A stretch of 64,000 bases of DNA from NCBI RefSeq assembly GCF_000698575.1, contig NZ_JFHD01000001.1:372001-436000 (forward strand), read 5' to 3'. The stretch comes from Caballeronia zhejiangensis (GTDB taxonomy: Bacteria; Pseudomonadota; Gammaproteobacteria; Burkholderiales; Burkholderiaceae). A model generated the notes under the pieces. That model worked only from the letters and a program-made list of their open reading frames with translations. It did no database searches and was not told where the DNA came from. The translations under genes were made by a program, and so were the position numbers. Below, one piece after another: positions 36,395 through 45,072 of this stretch. Positions within the stretch are counted from its first letter, which is position 1. The number at the start of each line of letters is the position of its first letter.

Positions 36395-37105
36395 TCAGAC
36401 GCGCACCCAGCAACCCGATTCCGGGCACACGGCGGTTCGTGAGCCGTTCAGCCAGACTTGCGCTTCCTCGAGTTGCAGCGCGTTCGAGCGGTCGCTATCG
36501 AAGACGACGTTCAGCGCGTTTCCGGTATCGGCGTCTTCGATGGGAAGTTCCCACGTCAGGAAAATCTGGGTGAAGTCGTGGTCCGGGGGGAAGTCGGCGG
36601 CGCAGAAGCGGTCGCTGTCGCGCTGAATGACGCCGTGAGGCTGGACCGTATCGAAGATCACGGCCGTTCCCCTCGTCAGCGCAATGCGTTGTCCGATAGC
36701 GGGGAAGTGCAAGTCCAGACCTTTGTCTTCGCTCAGGAAGAGATTGCAAAAAGCGGCGCCGCCATACTGCTCGCCGTCATGGTGATACCTGGCGCCACGA
36801 CAGGCCATCAACGCCATGTCGCTATCGTCGAGCACCGCGGGAAGCCCCAGCGCGCCGGTCCAGTCGGACATGGCCTGCACGCAGCGTTTGTAGTCCGGCC
36901 AGCGAAATTGCGTCCGCGCGAGATGCATCGGCTCGACATCACCGGGTTCCAGCGCGAGACGCTTCGTGGTTTCTCTCTGCCAATCCGCGAGCATCGACGC
37001 GGGAGGCGCAGGCAGATCGAGCGTGCCGGATAGAACGATGTCACTGACGCGACGACTGCGGATCGCGTCGCCGCTCCAGAAGAAAGAAGTCAGCATGTCT
37101 CGCAT
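36395..37105 (-). CDS. Putative 2OG-Fe(II) oxygenase-fold protein
   Basis: A 236-residue protein of uncertain function. The stretch RYHHDGEQYGGAAFCNLFLS gives a His-x-Asp pair and GTAVIFDTVQPHGVIQ a distal His, the metal ligand spacing of double-stranded beta-helix Fe(II)/2-oxoglutarate oxygenases. The co-substrate Arg may lie in the following RDSDRF. Divergent from the histidine kinase at 37183. An ATG nine bases further in (37096) is an alternative start. Substrate unknown. Confidence 0.55.
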   Translation of the reverse strand: MRDMLTSFFWSGDAIRSRRVSDIVLSGTLDLPAPPASMLADWQRETTKRLALEPGDVEPMHLARTQFRWPDYKRCVQAMSDWTGALGLPAVLDDSDMALMACRGARYHHDGEQYGGAAFCNLFLSEDKGLDLHFPAIGQRIALTRGTAVIFDTVQPHGVIQRDSDRFCAADFPPDHDFTQIFLTWELPIEDADTGNALNVVFDSDRSNALQLEEAQVWLNGSRTAVCPESGCWVRV

Positions 37106-37182
37106 TGGGCAGGACTTTCGGAGCTAAAAAGAAATGTTCGCGGCGCATAATACGGCCTTGTCACATCTCAGCAGCATTCGAC

Positions 37183-38391
37183 ATGATAACTTTGACCGGG
37201 GAAGACGGCCCTGACGCACTGAAGGACGACATCGAGGCTATCGGCCGCGTGAGTGCCGTGGGCTCGATGCTCAAGGCGATTTGCGAAAGAACATCGATGG
37301 GCTACGCCGCGGTCGCGCGCGTGACAGACAATACGTGGACAGCGTGCGCCGTTCACGACGACATTGGCTTCGGTCTGGAAGTCGGCGGTCAACTCGATCT
37401 GAAGACGACGCTATGCTTCGAATCGCGAGAAGCGCGCGAATCGATCGTCATCGATGACTTCGGGAACGATCCGCGTTACTGCGGTCATCACACGGCCAGA
37501 ATCTATAACCTTCAAAGTTATATCTCCGTGCCGATCGTTCTATCCAACGGCCGGTACTTCGGCAATCTATGCGCGATCGATCCGCGTCCGCACTATCTGT
37601 CCGATGTCCGCACGGTCTGCATGTTCGAGGCGTACGCCAAGCTCATCGCGCTTGAGCTCGAACTGGAGGAAAACCGCTCTGCGTCGGCAACTGCGCTATC
37701 GCACGCGCGCGAGACCGCGGAATTGCGTGAGCAGTTCATCGCCGTTCTCGGACATGACCTGCGCAATCCGCTAACAGCGGTGCATTCGATTGCCGAATAT
37801 CTTTCGATCAAAGGTGGAACCACCGAGATCACTCAACTCGGATTGCGATTGAAGGCGGTCGCCGGCCGAATGGCGGGTTTGATCGACGATGTAATGGACT
37901 TCGCGCGCGGACGCCTGGGCGCCGGACTGGGCGCCCACATCGCGCCGGTGCCCGATCTCGGCAAGCTTTTGCGCGATATCGTTTCCGAGGCAAAGGCGGG
38001 TCATCCCGGCTTGATGATAGAAGACAGCATCGCCATTGAAGGAACCGTCCACTGCGATTCGGTTCGTATGCAGCAGCTATTGTCCAATCTGTTAGGCAAT
38101 GCAATCACGCATGGCGCGGCGGACTTGCCTATTACCGTAAATGGGAAAGTCGAGGCCGGGAAATTGATCATCGCCGTGAAGAACGGTGGCGATGTCATTG
38201 CGCCCGAGGACATCAGGAAAGTGTTCGAGCCATATTGGCGGCCCGCCGATCAACCGCGAGGCGGGGGTCTCGGTCTCGGTCTTTTCATCTGCAAGCAAAT
38301 CGTGCAGGCTCACAATGGCGATCTGCAGGTATCGTCATCGCTCGCCGATGGCACATGTTTCACTGCAATCATCCCCGTTCGGCAAGTGTGA
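37183..38391 (+). CDS. GAF-domain sensor histidine kinase
   Basis: A 402-residue soluble kinase. The GAF sensor domain (about 20-175) is followed by a HisKA box (REQFIAVLGHDLRNPLTAVHSIAEYLS in pieces, phospho-His in GHDLRNP) and an HATPase domain (LLSNLLGNAITHG; GGGLGLGLFICKQI). No transmembrane helix and no adjacent response regulator, so it is an orphan. The start is placed at 37183 where the GAF region begins; sequence upstream to 37105 is also open. Confidence 0.85.
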   Translation: MITLTGEDGPDALKDDIEAIGRVSAVGSMLKAICERTSMGYAAVARVTDNTWTACAVHDDIGFGLEVGGQLDLKTTLCFESREARESIVIDDFGNDPRYCGHHTARIYNLQSYISVPIVLSNGRYFGNLCAIDPRPHYLSDVRTVCMFEAYAKLIALELELEENRSASATALSHARETAELREQFIAVLGHDLRNPLTAVHSIAEYLSIKGGTTEITQLGLRLKAVAGRMAGLIDDVMDFARGRLGAGLGAHIAPVPDLGKLLRDIVSEAKAGHPGLMIEDSIAIEGTVHCDSVRMQQLLSNLLGNAITHGAADLPITVNGKVEAGKLIIAVKNGGDVIAPEDIRKVFEPYWRPADQPRGGGLGLGLFICKQIVQAHNGDLQVSSSLADGTCFTAIIPVRQV

Positions 38392-38431
38392 CGTCGGGAT
38401 CCGCTGATGCCGGCGTCGAGACGATAACCTC

Positions 38432-39202
38432 TCAACTGCCGTAAGGATCGAACTGGAAATACCTGGCTGCGAGTTGTTTATAGGTGCCGTCGGCGAGCAT
38501 GTCGGCGATCGCCTTGTTCATCTTTTCCTTCAGTTCGATATCCGACTTGCGGATTCCAATGCCCGCGCCGTTGCTCGCATAGACATTGCCGCCGGTGAAC
38601 TTGAAACCGGCGCCTTGCGGCGTTCTCAGGAATCCGTACTCGCCGACGGCTGCATCGGTGAAGCAGCTATCGAGACGGCCTGCGGCGAGATCCGCGAATA
38701 CCTGATCGAAATTCGGATAAGAAACGACGCGCGCGCCGGCGGGCGCCCAATGTTCCTTCGCATAGGATTCGGGAACGGTGCCCTGCTGGACACCGATCGA
38801 TCTTCCTTTCAGCGATTCCGCGGTGGGTTCGAGGTTCGTGTCTTTACGCACGATCAGTTTGTTCGGCGTCTTATATAACCTCGATGTGAAATCGATCACC
38901 TGTTTGCGTTTGTCGGTAATCGACATGGACGCGAGAATGGCATCGAATTTCTTGGCCTGAAGCGCGGGAATCATGCCATCGAAGTCGTTCTGAACCCATT
39001 CGCATTTTGCGTGCATGCGCTTGCAGATTTCGGTCCCGAGATCGATGTCGAATCCGACGAGCTTGCCGCTGGAGTCGCGCGATGAAAACGGCGGATGCGA
39101 CGGATCCACGCCGTATCGAAGCGTCGACGCATCCTGAGCGCTTGCATACGATGAGGTGAAGGCGGCCGCGCAAAACAGCAGGGTCGACACGAATCGTTTC
39201 AT
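38432..39202 (-). CDS. Amino-acid ABC transporter substrate-binding protein
   Basis: A 256-residue periplasmic binding protein of the ArgT/HisJ/GlnH class. Signal peptide (about 1-22, ending ASAQ), then LRYGVDPSHPPFSS, LVGFDIDLGTEICKRM, and ASMSITDKRKQVIDFT typical of lysine/arginine/ornithine binders. It lies downstream of the ATPase and two permease genes of the same importer on the minus strand. GGAGA precedes the ATG. Confidence 0.93.
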   Translation of the reverse strand: MKRFVSTLLFCAAAFTSSYASAQDASTLRYGVDPSHPPFSSRDSSGKLVGFDIDLGTEICKRMHAKCEWVQNDFDGMIPALQAKKFDAILASMSITDKRKQVIDFTSRLYKTPNKLIVRKDTNLEPTAESLKGRSIGVQQGTVPESYAKEHWAPAGARVVSYPNFDQVFADLAAGRLDSCFTDAAVGEYGFLRTPQGAGFKFTGGNVYASNGAGIGIRKSDIELKEKMNKAIADMLADGTYKQLAARYFQFDPYGS

Positions 39203-39252
39203 TACAGAAGTCTCCGGCTGATGATCTTGTTGTCGATAAAGAGAAAGAAAAG

Positions 39253-40050
39253 CTATGCCGCGGACAGAAACCTTCGGAGTCGGCTGCTTGCGGAATTGGC
39301 GAACAGGTCCGCCGGTTTTCCTTGCTCTTCGATTCGTCCTTCATGCAGAAAAATGATCTCGCTGGAAACATTGCGGGCGAAGTTCATCTCATGCGTCACC
39401 ACGATCATCGTCCGTCCTTCCGCCGCGAGTTTCTGCATGACCTTCAACACTTCGGACACGAGTTCGGGATCGAGAGCGGAAGTCGGCTCGTCGAAAAGCA
39501 GAACGTCGGGATCCATCGTCAGTGCGCGGGCGATTGCGACGCGCTGTTGCTGGCCACCCGAGAGATGCGCGGGGTAACGGCCGGCGATATCGACGCCCAA
39601 ACCGACCTTGTCGAGATTGGCCCGGCCATATTCTTCGGCTTCGCGCCGACCGAGTCCGAGTACGTGAACCGGCGCATGAATCACGTTTTCGAGCACCGTC
39701 ATATGCGGCCATAAGTTGAAGTGCTGAAACACCATCGCGAGCTTGGACCGTATGCGCCGCAACTGATGTTTGTCGACCGGCCTGAGCGTGCCCGTTCTGT
39801 CCTGCTTCATGCGGATTTCCGTCTGATTGACGAAGATGCGGCCCGCCGACGGATGTTCGAGCAAGTTCATGCAGCGCAAGAGCGTGCTTTTGCCCGAGCC
39901 CGACGAGCCGAGAACGCTGATGACGTCGCCGGCGCGCGCGCTGAGCGACACGCCTTTCAGCACTTCGTGCGTGCCGAAGCTTTTGTGAAGATCGGCGACC
40001 ACGACTTTTTCAGGTGAACGCGACGAATCGATGCAGACATCGTTAGTCAT
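39253..40050 (-). CDS. Amino-acid ABC transporter ATP-binding protein
   Basis: A 265-residue HisP/GlnQ-type ATPase: Walker A GSSGSGKST, signature LSGGQQQRVAIARAL, Walker B VLLFDEPTSALDPE, and a C-terminal HEMNFARNVSSEIIFL switch. Its ATG overlaps the stop of the upstream permease (ATGA), so the two are translationally coupled. It energises import through the two permeases encoded at 40047-41449. Confidence 0.95.
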   Translation of the reverse strand: MTNDVCIDSSRSPEKVVVADLHKSFGTHEVLKGVSLSARAGDVISVLGSSGSGKSTLLRCMNLLEHPSAGRIFVNQTEIRMKQDRTGTLRPVDKHQLRRIRSKLAMVFQHFNLWPHMTVLENVIHAPVHVLGLGRREAEEYGRANLDKVGLGVDIAGRYPAHLSGGQQQRVAIARALTMDPDVLLFDEPTSALDPELVSEVLKVMQKLAAEGRTMIVVTHEMNFARNVSSEIIFLHEGRIEEQGKPADLFANSASSRLRRFLSAA

Positions 40051-40757
40051 TTTTGCGGTGTCAGGTAAGCGAGCCAACGGTTTTCCGCCTGGCGAAAGAG
40101 CCAGACCAGCGAAAAGGTGATCGCGGAATAGAGCAGAAACGCAATGCCGAATGCGGCGAACGATTGATAGGTCGCGGAATTCACGTCGCGCGCCACTTTC
40201 AGCAGATCCGGCACGGTTGCGGCGAATGCAACGGAAGTCGAATGGAAGACCAGAATGACTTCATTGCTATAACTCGGTAACGAGCGCCGCAGCGCGGAGG
40301 GGAGAATGACGTGCAGATAAAGCTGCAACGTCGACATTCCCGCAGCCACGCCGGCTTCGATCTCGCCCGCAGGCGTGGCCTTGATCGCGCCGGCGAAAAT
40401 CTCGGTCGTGTAGGCGCATGTATTCAATGCGAAAACGAGTAGCGAACAATGCATTCCGTCCCGAAAGAACGCGTTCGTGAGCTCGTGATTTCGAATCACG
40501 TCGAGGCTGAACACGCCCGTATAGCAAAGCAGTAACTGAACGAATAGCGGTGTGCCGCGAAACAGATAGGTGTAAAGCCAGACCGCGCGCGACACGAAAC
40601 GGTTCGCGGAACTGCGCGCGATGGCCATCGGCACCGCCAGTGCGGATCCGAGCACGACGGAGAACAGCAGCAGCCAGATCGTGACGATCAATCCGGTGAA
40701 CTGATAGCCGTCGGTATAAAGATAGTGCCGCCAGTATTCGCGGAAGATGTCGATCAT
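40047..40757 (-). CDS. Amino-acid ABC transporter permease (HisM type)
   Basis: A 236-residue membrane permease with the EAA loop region EIEAGVAAGMSTLQLYLHVILPSALRRSLPSYSNE. It pairs with the HisQ-type protein encoded just upstream. Starts and stops overlap its neighbours by ATGA on both sides. Confidence 0.93.
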   Translation of the reverse strand: MIDIFREYWRHYLYTDGYQFTGLIVTIWLLLFSVVLGSALAVPMAIARSSANRFVSRAVWLYTYLFRGTPLFVQLLLCYTGVFSLDVIRNHELTNAFFRDGMHCSLLVFALNTCAYTTEIFAGAIKATPAGEIEAGVAAGMSTLQLYLHVILPSALRRSLPSYSNEVILVFHSTSVAFAATVPDLLKVARDVNSATYQSFAAFGIAFLLYSAITFSLVWLFRQAENRWLAYLTPQK

Positions 40758-41449
40758 ACGTTCACCTTGCGCACGCCGACGTCATATCGATTTTCGAGGT
40801 GACGTAATACGAGATTGGATGCTGTCGTGATCAGCAAATAAACGAATGCGGCCACGCCGATAAAAAAGAAGTAGTGCGTGGTGGTCTTGCCTGCGTCTTG
40901 CGCGGCTTTGACGACATCCGAGAGTCCGATGATGGATACGAGCGCCGTCGATTTGACGATGACTTGCCAGTTGTTTCCGAGCGCCGGCAGCGCATAGCGC
41001 ATCATTTGCGGAAACAGGATATGCGCAAGGACATGACCGAACGACATGCCGAGCGAAGTGCCCGATTCGAGTTGCCCGCGCGGAATCGCCAGAAAAGCGC
41101 CACGGAGCGTCTCGGTAAAGTACGCGCCGTGGATCAGACCCAGCACGATCACACCGGCCGCGAAAGGCTTGATATCGATCTGCGTCCAATGCAAACGCTC
41201 GGTGATGCCGTTTAGCAGAATCTGGATGCTGTAGTAGAGCAGCAGCATCAGCACGAGATCCGGTGCGCCGCGCACGATCGTCGTGTAGAGACGGGCCAGT
41301 TTTGCGATCCATCGGCTGCCGAACAGCTTCGCGCAGGCGCCGAGCAAGCCGATCGCGAAGGCCAGAGCCAGCGAACAGACCGCCAGTTGCACGGTCTGCA
41401 GCGCGCCTTCGAGAACGAGCGCGCCATATCCGTGTAGAAGAGAACTCAT
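40754..41449 (-). CDS. Amino-acid ABC transporter permease (HisQ type)
   Basis: A 231-residue permease, first gene of the importer operon. The EAA loop reads GQLESGTSLGMSFGHVLAHILFPQMMRYALPALGNN. AAGGGA precedes the ATG. It is divergent from the deacylase gene at 41629, with the IclR-type operator at 41515-41531 in the spacer. Confidence 0.93.
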   Translation of the reverse strand: MSSLLHGYGALVLEGALQTVQLAVCSLALAFAIGLLGACAKLFGSRWIAKLARLYTTIVRGAPDLVLMLLLYYSIQILLNGITERLHWTQIDIKPFAAGVIVLGLIHGAYFTETLRGAFLAIPRGQLESGTSLGMSFGHVLAHILFPQMMRYALPALGNNWQVIVKSTALVSIIGLSDVVKAAQDAGKTTTHYFFFIGVAAFVYLLITTASNLVLRHLENRYDVGVRKVNV

Positions 41450-41514
41450 GGACGATGTCCCTTGTGTGTCCGATGTGGCACATTTGAGCGCATGCCAAAT
41501 TCGATGTCAATAAA

Positions 41515-41531
41515 GTTCCGATAAGTGGAAC
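41515..41531. promoter_or_regulatory. IclR-type operator, copy 1
   Basis: GTTCCGATAAGTGGAAC lies between the divergent importer and deacylase genes. It recurs almost unchanged at 43754-43770, with the shared GGAACTAC extension. The dyad GTTCC/GGAAC flanks a 7-base centre, as in IclR-family operators. Confidence 0.75.
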
Positions 41532-41628
41532 TACTTAGAACCGTAAAACGGCATTTTTCAGATGCGTGAGTTTAGAATCTTGTTGCGCAGCCGGAACCTC
41601 GCGCGTCATCGTAGAAAGGAGACGAAAG

Positions 41629-42711
41629 GTGCTACTCAAGCGGACGCCGTTACTCGCAGCGACCATCGGTACGCAGCGCGATCTCGTAAGCCTGACGTTC
41701 GGGCCGCCGGACGCGGACATGAAGGTTTATCTGCAGGCATCGCTTCATGCCGACGAAACGCCCGCGATGCTCACGGCGCACGTCCTGCGCGACGAACTCC
41801 AGGCGCTCGAAGCCGCGGGCAAGCTCGACGCGACCGTCACGCTCGTCCCGATAGCGAATCCGATCGGCCTGAGTCAGCATGTCTTCGGCCAGTTCTTCGG
41901 CTGCTTCGAGCTGAATAGCGCCGCGAACTTCAATCGCGGCGTCGCGCGCCCCTCGGACATCTGCGCGCATCTGGAAGGCCGTCTCGGCAGCGACGAAGAC
42001 GCGAACAGGCGCGCGATAAAGAACGCAATGCGCGCATCGCTCGATGCTTGCGCGCCGACGACGGAATTCGACGCGCTGCGTTCGACCCTGCTGAAGCTGT
42101 CTTGCGATGCCGACATCGTTCTCGACATTCATTGCTCGCTGGAAGCGGTCGTCCACGTCTATGCCGACACCGCCGCGTGGCCGCGCGTCGAACCGCTCGC
42201 GCGCCATCTGCAATCGCGGGCGCAGATGCTGTTCGACGGCGCGGATCTCGGGCTTTTCATCGACTGGACGCGCCTGGCGTGGGCCGACGTCGAAGCGCGC
42301 TTCGGCGACCGGTATCCGGTTGGCGAGGGCGCTGTCGCCGCCATCGTCGAGTGCGCCGGCGAGCGCGACGTCACGTATGAATCGGCGCGGCGTCATGCGC
42401 GAGCGATCGTTGCCTATCTCGTCGATCGGGGCGCTATCCGCGATACGCCGTCGCCATGCCCCGCCTTGATTCATCCGGCGACGCGACAAGCGGCGAGCGA
42501 GCATTTCTACGCCGCGACCAGCGGCATCGTGGTGTACGCGGCGAACATCGGCGACGTGGTGGAGGTCGGGGAGGCGATCTGCGACATCGTCGACCCGATC
42601 ACCGGCGCAACGACGACGCTCAGAAGCCGCACGAAAGGCGTGTTCTACATGCGCCGCGCGATCCGCTTCGTCACCGCCGGCGCGGAGATCGGTCGCGTGA
42701 CGGGCGGTTGA
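41629..42711 (+). CDS. AstE/AspA-family (succinylglutamate desuccinylase/aspartoacylase) deacylase
   Basis: A 360-residue zinc amidohydrolase of the M14-like AstE/AspA family. Zinc ligands His40 and Glu43 (SLHADETPA) and His168 (DIHCS) are present, and the C-terminal half carries the beta-sandwich extension (VVYAANIGDVVEVGEAICDIVDP) seen in this family. The GTG start has AAGGAG seven bases upstream. It should release an acyl group from an N-acyl amino acid brought in by the divergent importer; the DoeB ectoine-pathway deacetylase is one relative, but no ectoine hydrolase is near. It ends one base before the convergent iclR stop. Confidence 0.85.
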   Translation: MLLKRTPLLAATIGTQRDLVSLTFGPPDADMKVYLQASLHADETPAMLTAHVLRDELQALEAAGKLDATVTLVPIANPIGLSQHVFGQFFGCFELNSAANFNRGVARPSDICAHLEGRLGSDEDANRRAIKNAMRASLDACAPTTEFDALRSTLLKLSCDADIVLDIHCSLEAVVHVYADTAAWPRVEPLARHLQSRAQMLFDGADLGLFIDWTRLAWADVEARFGDRYPVGEGAVAAIVECAGERDVTYESARRHARAIVAYLVDRGAIRDTPSPCPALIHPATRQAASEHFYAATSGIVVYAANIGDVVEVGEAICDIVDPITGATTTLRSRTKGVFYMRRAIRFVTAGAEIGRVTGG

Positions 42712-43566
42712 TCAGGAGCGCTTGCGGCGCGTCGCCTTGCTATCGGTATCGGCATTGTCTTCGGCGGTCGTTCCGCCGTCGATCACGCCGAGAATCTTTG
42801 TGATTCGCAGCGCCGCTGCCTGCAAGGTCGGCACCAGCAAGGTAATGTCTTCCAGCGACTTGCGCGCTTTGGGCGCCGAGATGCTCAAGCACGCGATCAG
42901 GCGGCCGTGCGGCCCCGAGATCGGCACGGCGGCGCCGACCACGCCGATCGCGAACTCGGAATCGTTGGTCGCATAGCCATTCTTTCGCGCGAGGTCGATT
43001 TCGAGCCTGAGCCGTTCCGGATCGACGATGGTGTAGGGCGTGATCGGTTCCCACGGTCCGCTCAGCAGATAAGCGTCGAGCTGCTTCTTCTCCATGTTCG
43101 CTAGAAACACGCGCCCGCTGGACGTGCAGTGCACGGGCGCGCGATGCCCTTTCTGAAAATTGAGCGTCAACGGCGAATTGCCGATCGCGCTGTCGATATA
43201 CACGACCTCGGAGCCGCGCATGACGCCGAGGCTCACCGTTTCATCCGTGCGTCGCGACAGTTCCATCAGCAGCGCGTGGATCGGCCCATGCGAGGTGGAC
43301 GCCGCGAGGATGTTCGTCGCGAGTTCCAGCAGGCGCGGGCCGACCTGATACCGGCCGCGTTCCATGCCGTGTTCGAGAAAGCCGAACTCTTCGAGATTGC
43401 TGACGAGGCGATGCGCAGTGGTCTTCGGAATGCCGAGCGCGGTGATGATGTCGGCGGTCGTCACGCGACCGGTTTGCGCAGCCATTTCGATGATGTGAAA
43501 CGCGCGCTCGGTGGGAGAGACCTCCGGCTCGGACGTCTCGACGATGGCTTGTTCTTCCTTGCGCAT
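42712..43566 (-). CDS. IclR-family transcriptional regulator
   Basis: A 284-residue IclR regulator. The winged HTH (SPTERAFHIIEMAAQTGRVTTADIITALGIPKTTAHRLV in pieces) precedes the effector GAF-like domain with CTSSGRVFLA and NDSEFAIGVVGAAVPI. It sits between the two operator copies (41515-41531 and 43754-43770). It therefore probably regulates the importer, the deacylase, itself and the aminotransferase. Confidence 0.93.
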   Translation of the reverse strand: MRKEEQAIVETSEPEVSPTERAFHIIEMAAQTGRVTTADIITALGIPKTTAHRLVSNLEEFGFLEHGMERGRYQVGPRLLELATNILAASTSHGPIHALLMELSRRTDETVSLGVMRGSEVVYIDSAIGNSPLTLNFQKGHRAPVHCTSSGRVFLANMEKKQLDAYLLSGPWEPITPYTIVDPERLRLEIDLARKNGYATNDSEFAIGVVGAAVPISGPHGRLIACLSISAPKARKSLEDITLLVPTLQAAALRITKILGVIDGGTTAEDNADTDSKATRRKRS

Positions 43567-43869
43567 GTGTGCTGGGTTTTCTGGTTTTATGGGCCTGTGC
43601 CGCGCATCCTTCGCGGATCAGGCGAAAAGCGGTTCCCTAGGATACTCGATTCGAATTGCGGGCCCGGAGGGTGACAGGAAGGTTCGCGATGGTGGGAGAC
43701 GTGCGGCCAGTTTAGCATCTCCGTCTAACGATTCCATAAATAGGAACTCGGTAGTTCCACTTATTGGAATGTATTTGACATCGCTTCTCGGCGATCGTCT
43801 AATGCCTCGACGGATTCGTGCCGTGCCGTGTATGCCCTCGCAAAGAAAACCTGAAATGAGACATCGCTC
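43567..43869. other. Divergent spacer between iclR and the class V aminotransferase
   Basis: About 300 bases without a gene. It contains operator copy 2 and an overlapping second dyad GGAACTCGGTAGTTCC at 43743-43758. Nothing else is supportable. Confidence 0.5.
43754..43770. promoter_or_regulatory. IclR-type operator, copy 2
   Basis: On the minus strand ATTCCAATAAGTGGAAC, identical to copy 1 except at two positions, and continuing GGAACTAC as copy 1 does. An overlapping dyad (GGAACTCGGTAGTTCC, 43743-43758) suggests two dimers bind side by side. Confidence 0.75.
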
Positions 43870-45045
43870 ATGATCCCGACTGCAAAGCTCGCCGCTGTCC
43901 GCGAGCAGTTCCCCGTCACCACAAGGCAGCTTTATCTCGACTCCGCCCACCAGACGCCGCTTGCGCTAAGCGTGCGCGAAGCACTCGAAGCCTTCTTGTC
44001 GGAAGGCTTCGAGATGGCCGGTCCGAAGCCGGTCTGGTTGCGACGTGTCGAGGAAACACGCGAGAGCGTCGCGACGTTCTTCAACGCGGCGCCGACCGAA
44101 ATCGCATTCACCAAGAACACGTCGGAAGGACTCAATATCGCGGCGAACGCGGTCCCGCTCCGGGCCGGCGACAACGTCGTGCTGATAGAAGGCGATCATC
44201 CCAACAACGCCTATGCGTGGTTGAACCTCAAGCGCAATGGCATCGAAGTGCGGTTCGCGCCGTTGCCGGACGACGAGATTGCCACCGCCAAGACGTTCGA
44301 GCCGTATATCGATGCGCGTACGAAAGTCGTTTCGCTTTCGCATGTGACGTTCCATGCGGGCCAGGTCCATGACCTGATGAGCATCGGACGGCTGTGCAAG
44401 GCGCGCGGCATTTACCTGATCGTCGATGCGATGCAGTCCGTCGGCGTCATTCCGCTCGACGTCAAGGCGCTGAACATTTCGGTGCTGGCAGCCGGCACGC
44501 ACAAGGGCTTGCTCGTGCCGCAAGGACTCGGCGTGCTTTATATCGCCGACGGTCTCGACGAATTGCAGCCGGCTTACCTTGCGATGTCCAGCATGGCGAA
44601 TCCGCCAGCCGACTATGTCGCCCGTCCCGACGACATGGCTTTACGCAAGGACGCGCGGCGCTTCGAATTCGGCAACGTCAATCTCCCGGACCTGCACGCA
44701 CTTCACGCGGCGATCGGCCTCATTCAGAGCGTAGGCGTCGCGGCGATCCAGAAGCATGTGCTGGCGCTCGGCGATCTGCTGCTCGAACGCCTCGATGCGC
44801 TGGGTGTGAGCGTCGTCGGTCCGCGAGCGCGTGGCAAGCGCAATCACATATACGTGCTGAAACTGCCGGTCGACAAGTGGACCGACTACTTCGCTCGAAA
44901 CAACGTGCGCGTCTCGCCGGAGCGTGGCGGCATCCGCGTGTCGCTCGCGATGTTCAACACCGTAGGCGACATCGAACGGCTGATAGAAATGCTTCGAATC
45001 GGCCTTACGACAGGCACGCTGGCCGCGACGGAGCAGATCGACTGA
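43870..45045 (+). CDS. Class V aminotransferase-fold PLP enzyme
   Basis: A 391-residue fold-type I PLP enzyme of class V. The PLP lysine is Lys212 (AAGTHKGLL), Asp186 (IVDAMQSVG) binds the pyridine nitrogen, and EIAFTKNTSEGLNIAAN forms the phosphate cup. Family members include isopenicillin N epimerase-like, cysteine desulfurase-like and kynureninase-like enzymes; the reaction here cannot be chosen. The shared operator links it with the importer and deacylase, so it probably acts on the deacylated amino acid. Converges with the adenylation gene. Confidence 0.85.
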   Translation: MIPTAKLAAVREQFPVTTRQLYLDSAHQTPLALSVREALEAFLSEGFEMAGPKPVWLRRVEETRESVATFFNAAPTEIAFTKNTSEGLNIAANAVPLRAGDNVVLIEGDHPNNAYAWLNLKRNGIEVRFAPLPDDEIATAKTFEPYIDARTKVVSLSHVTFHAGQVHDLMSIGRLCKARGIYLIVDAMQSVGVIPLDVKALNISVLAAGTHKGLLVPQGLGVLYIADGLDELQPAYLAMSSMANPPADYVARPDDMALRKDARRFEFGNVNLPDLHALHAAIGLIQSVGVAAIQKHVLALGDLLLERLDALGVSVVGPRARGKRNHIYVLKLPVDKWTDYFARNNVRVSPERGGIRVSLAMFNTVGDIERLIEMLRIGLTTGTLAATEQID

Positions 45046-45072
45046 AACGACGCGAGCCCATCGCCCCACGCC

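Noticed and set aside
41629..42711. Assignment as DoeB of ectoine degradation
   Set aside because: The family fits, but no ectoine hydrolase (DoeA) or other doe/eut gene is nearby; the substrate was left open.
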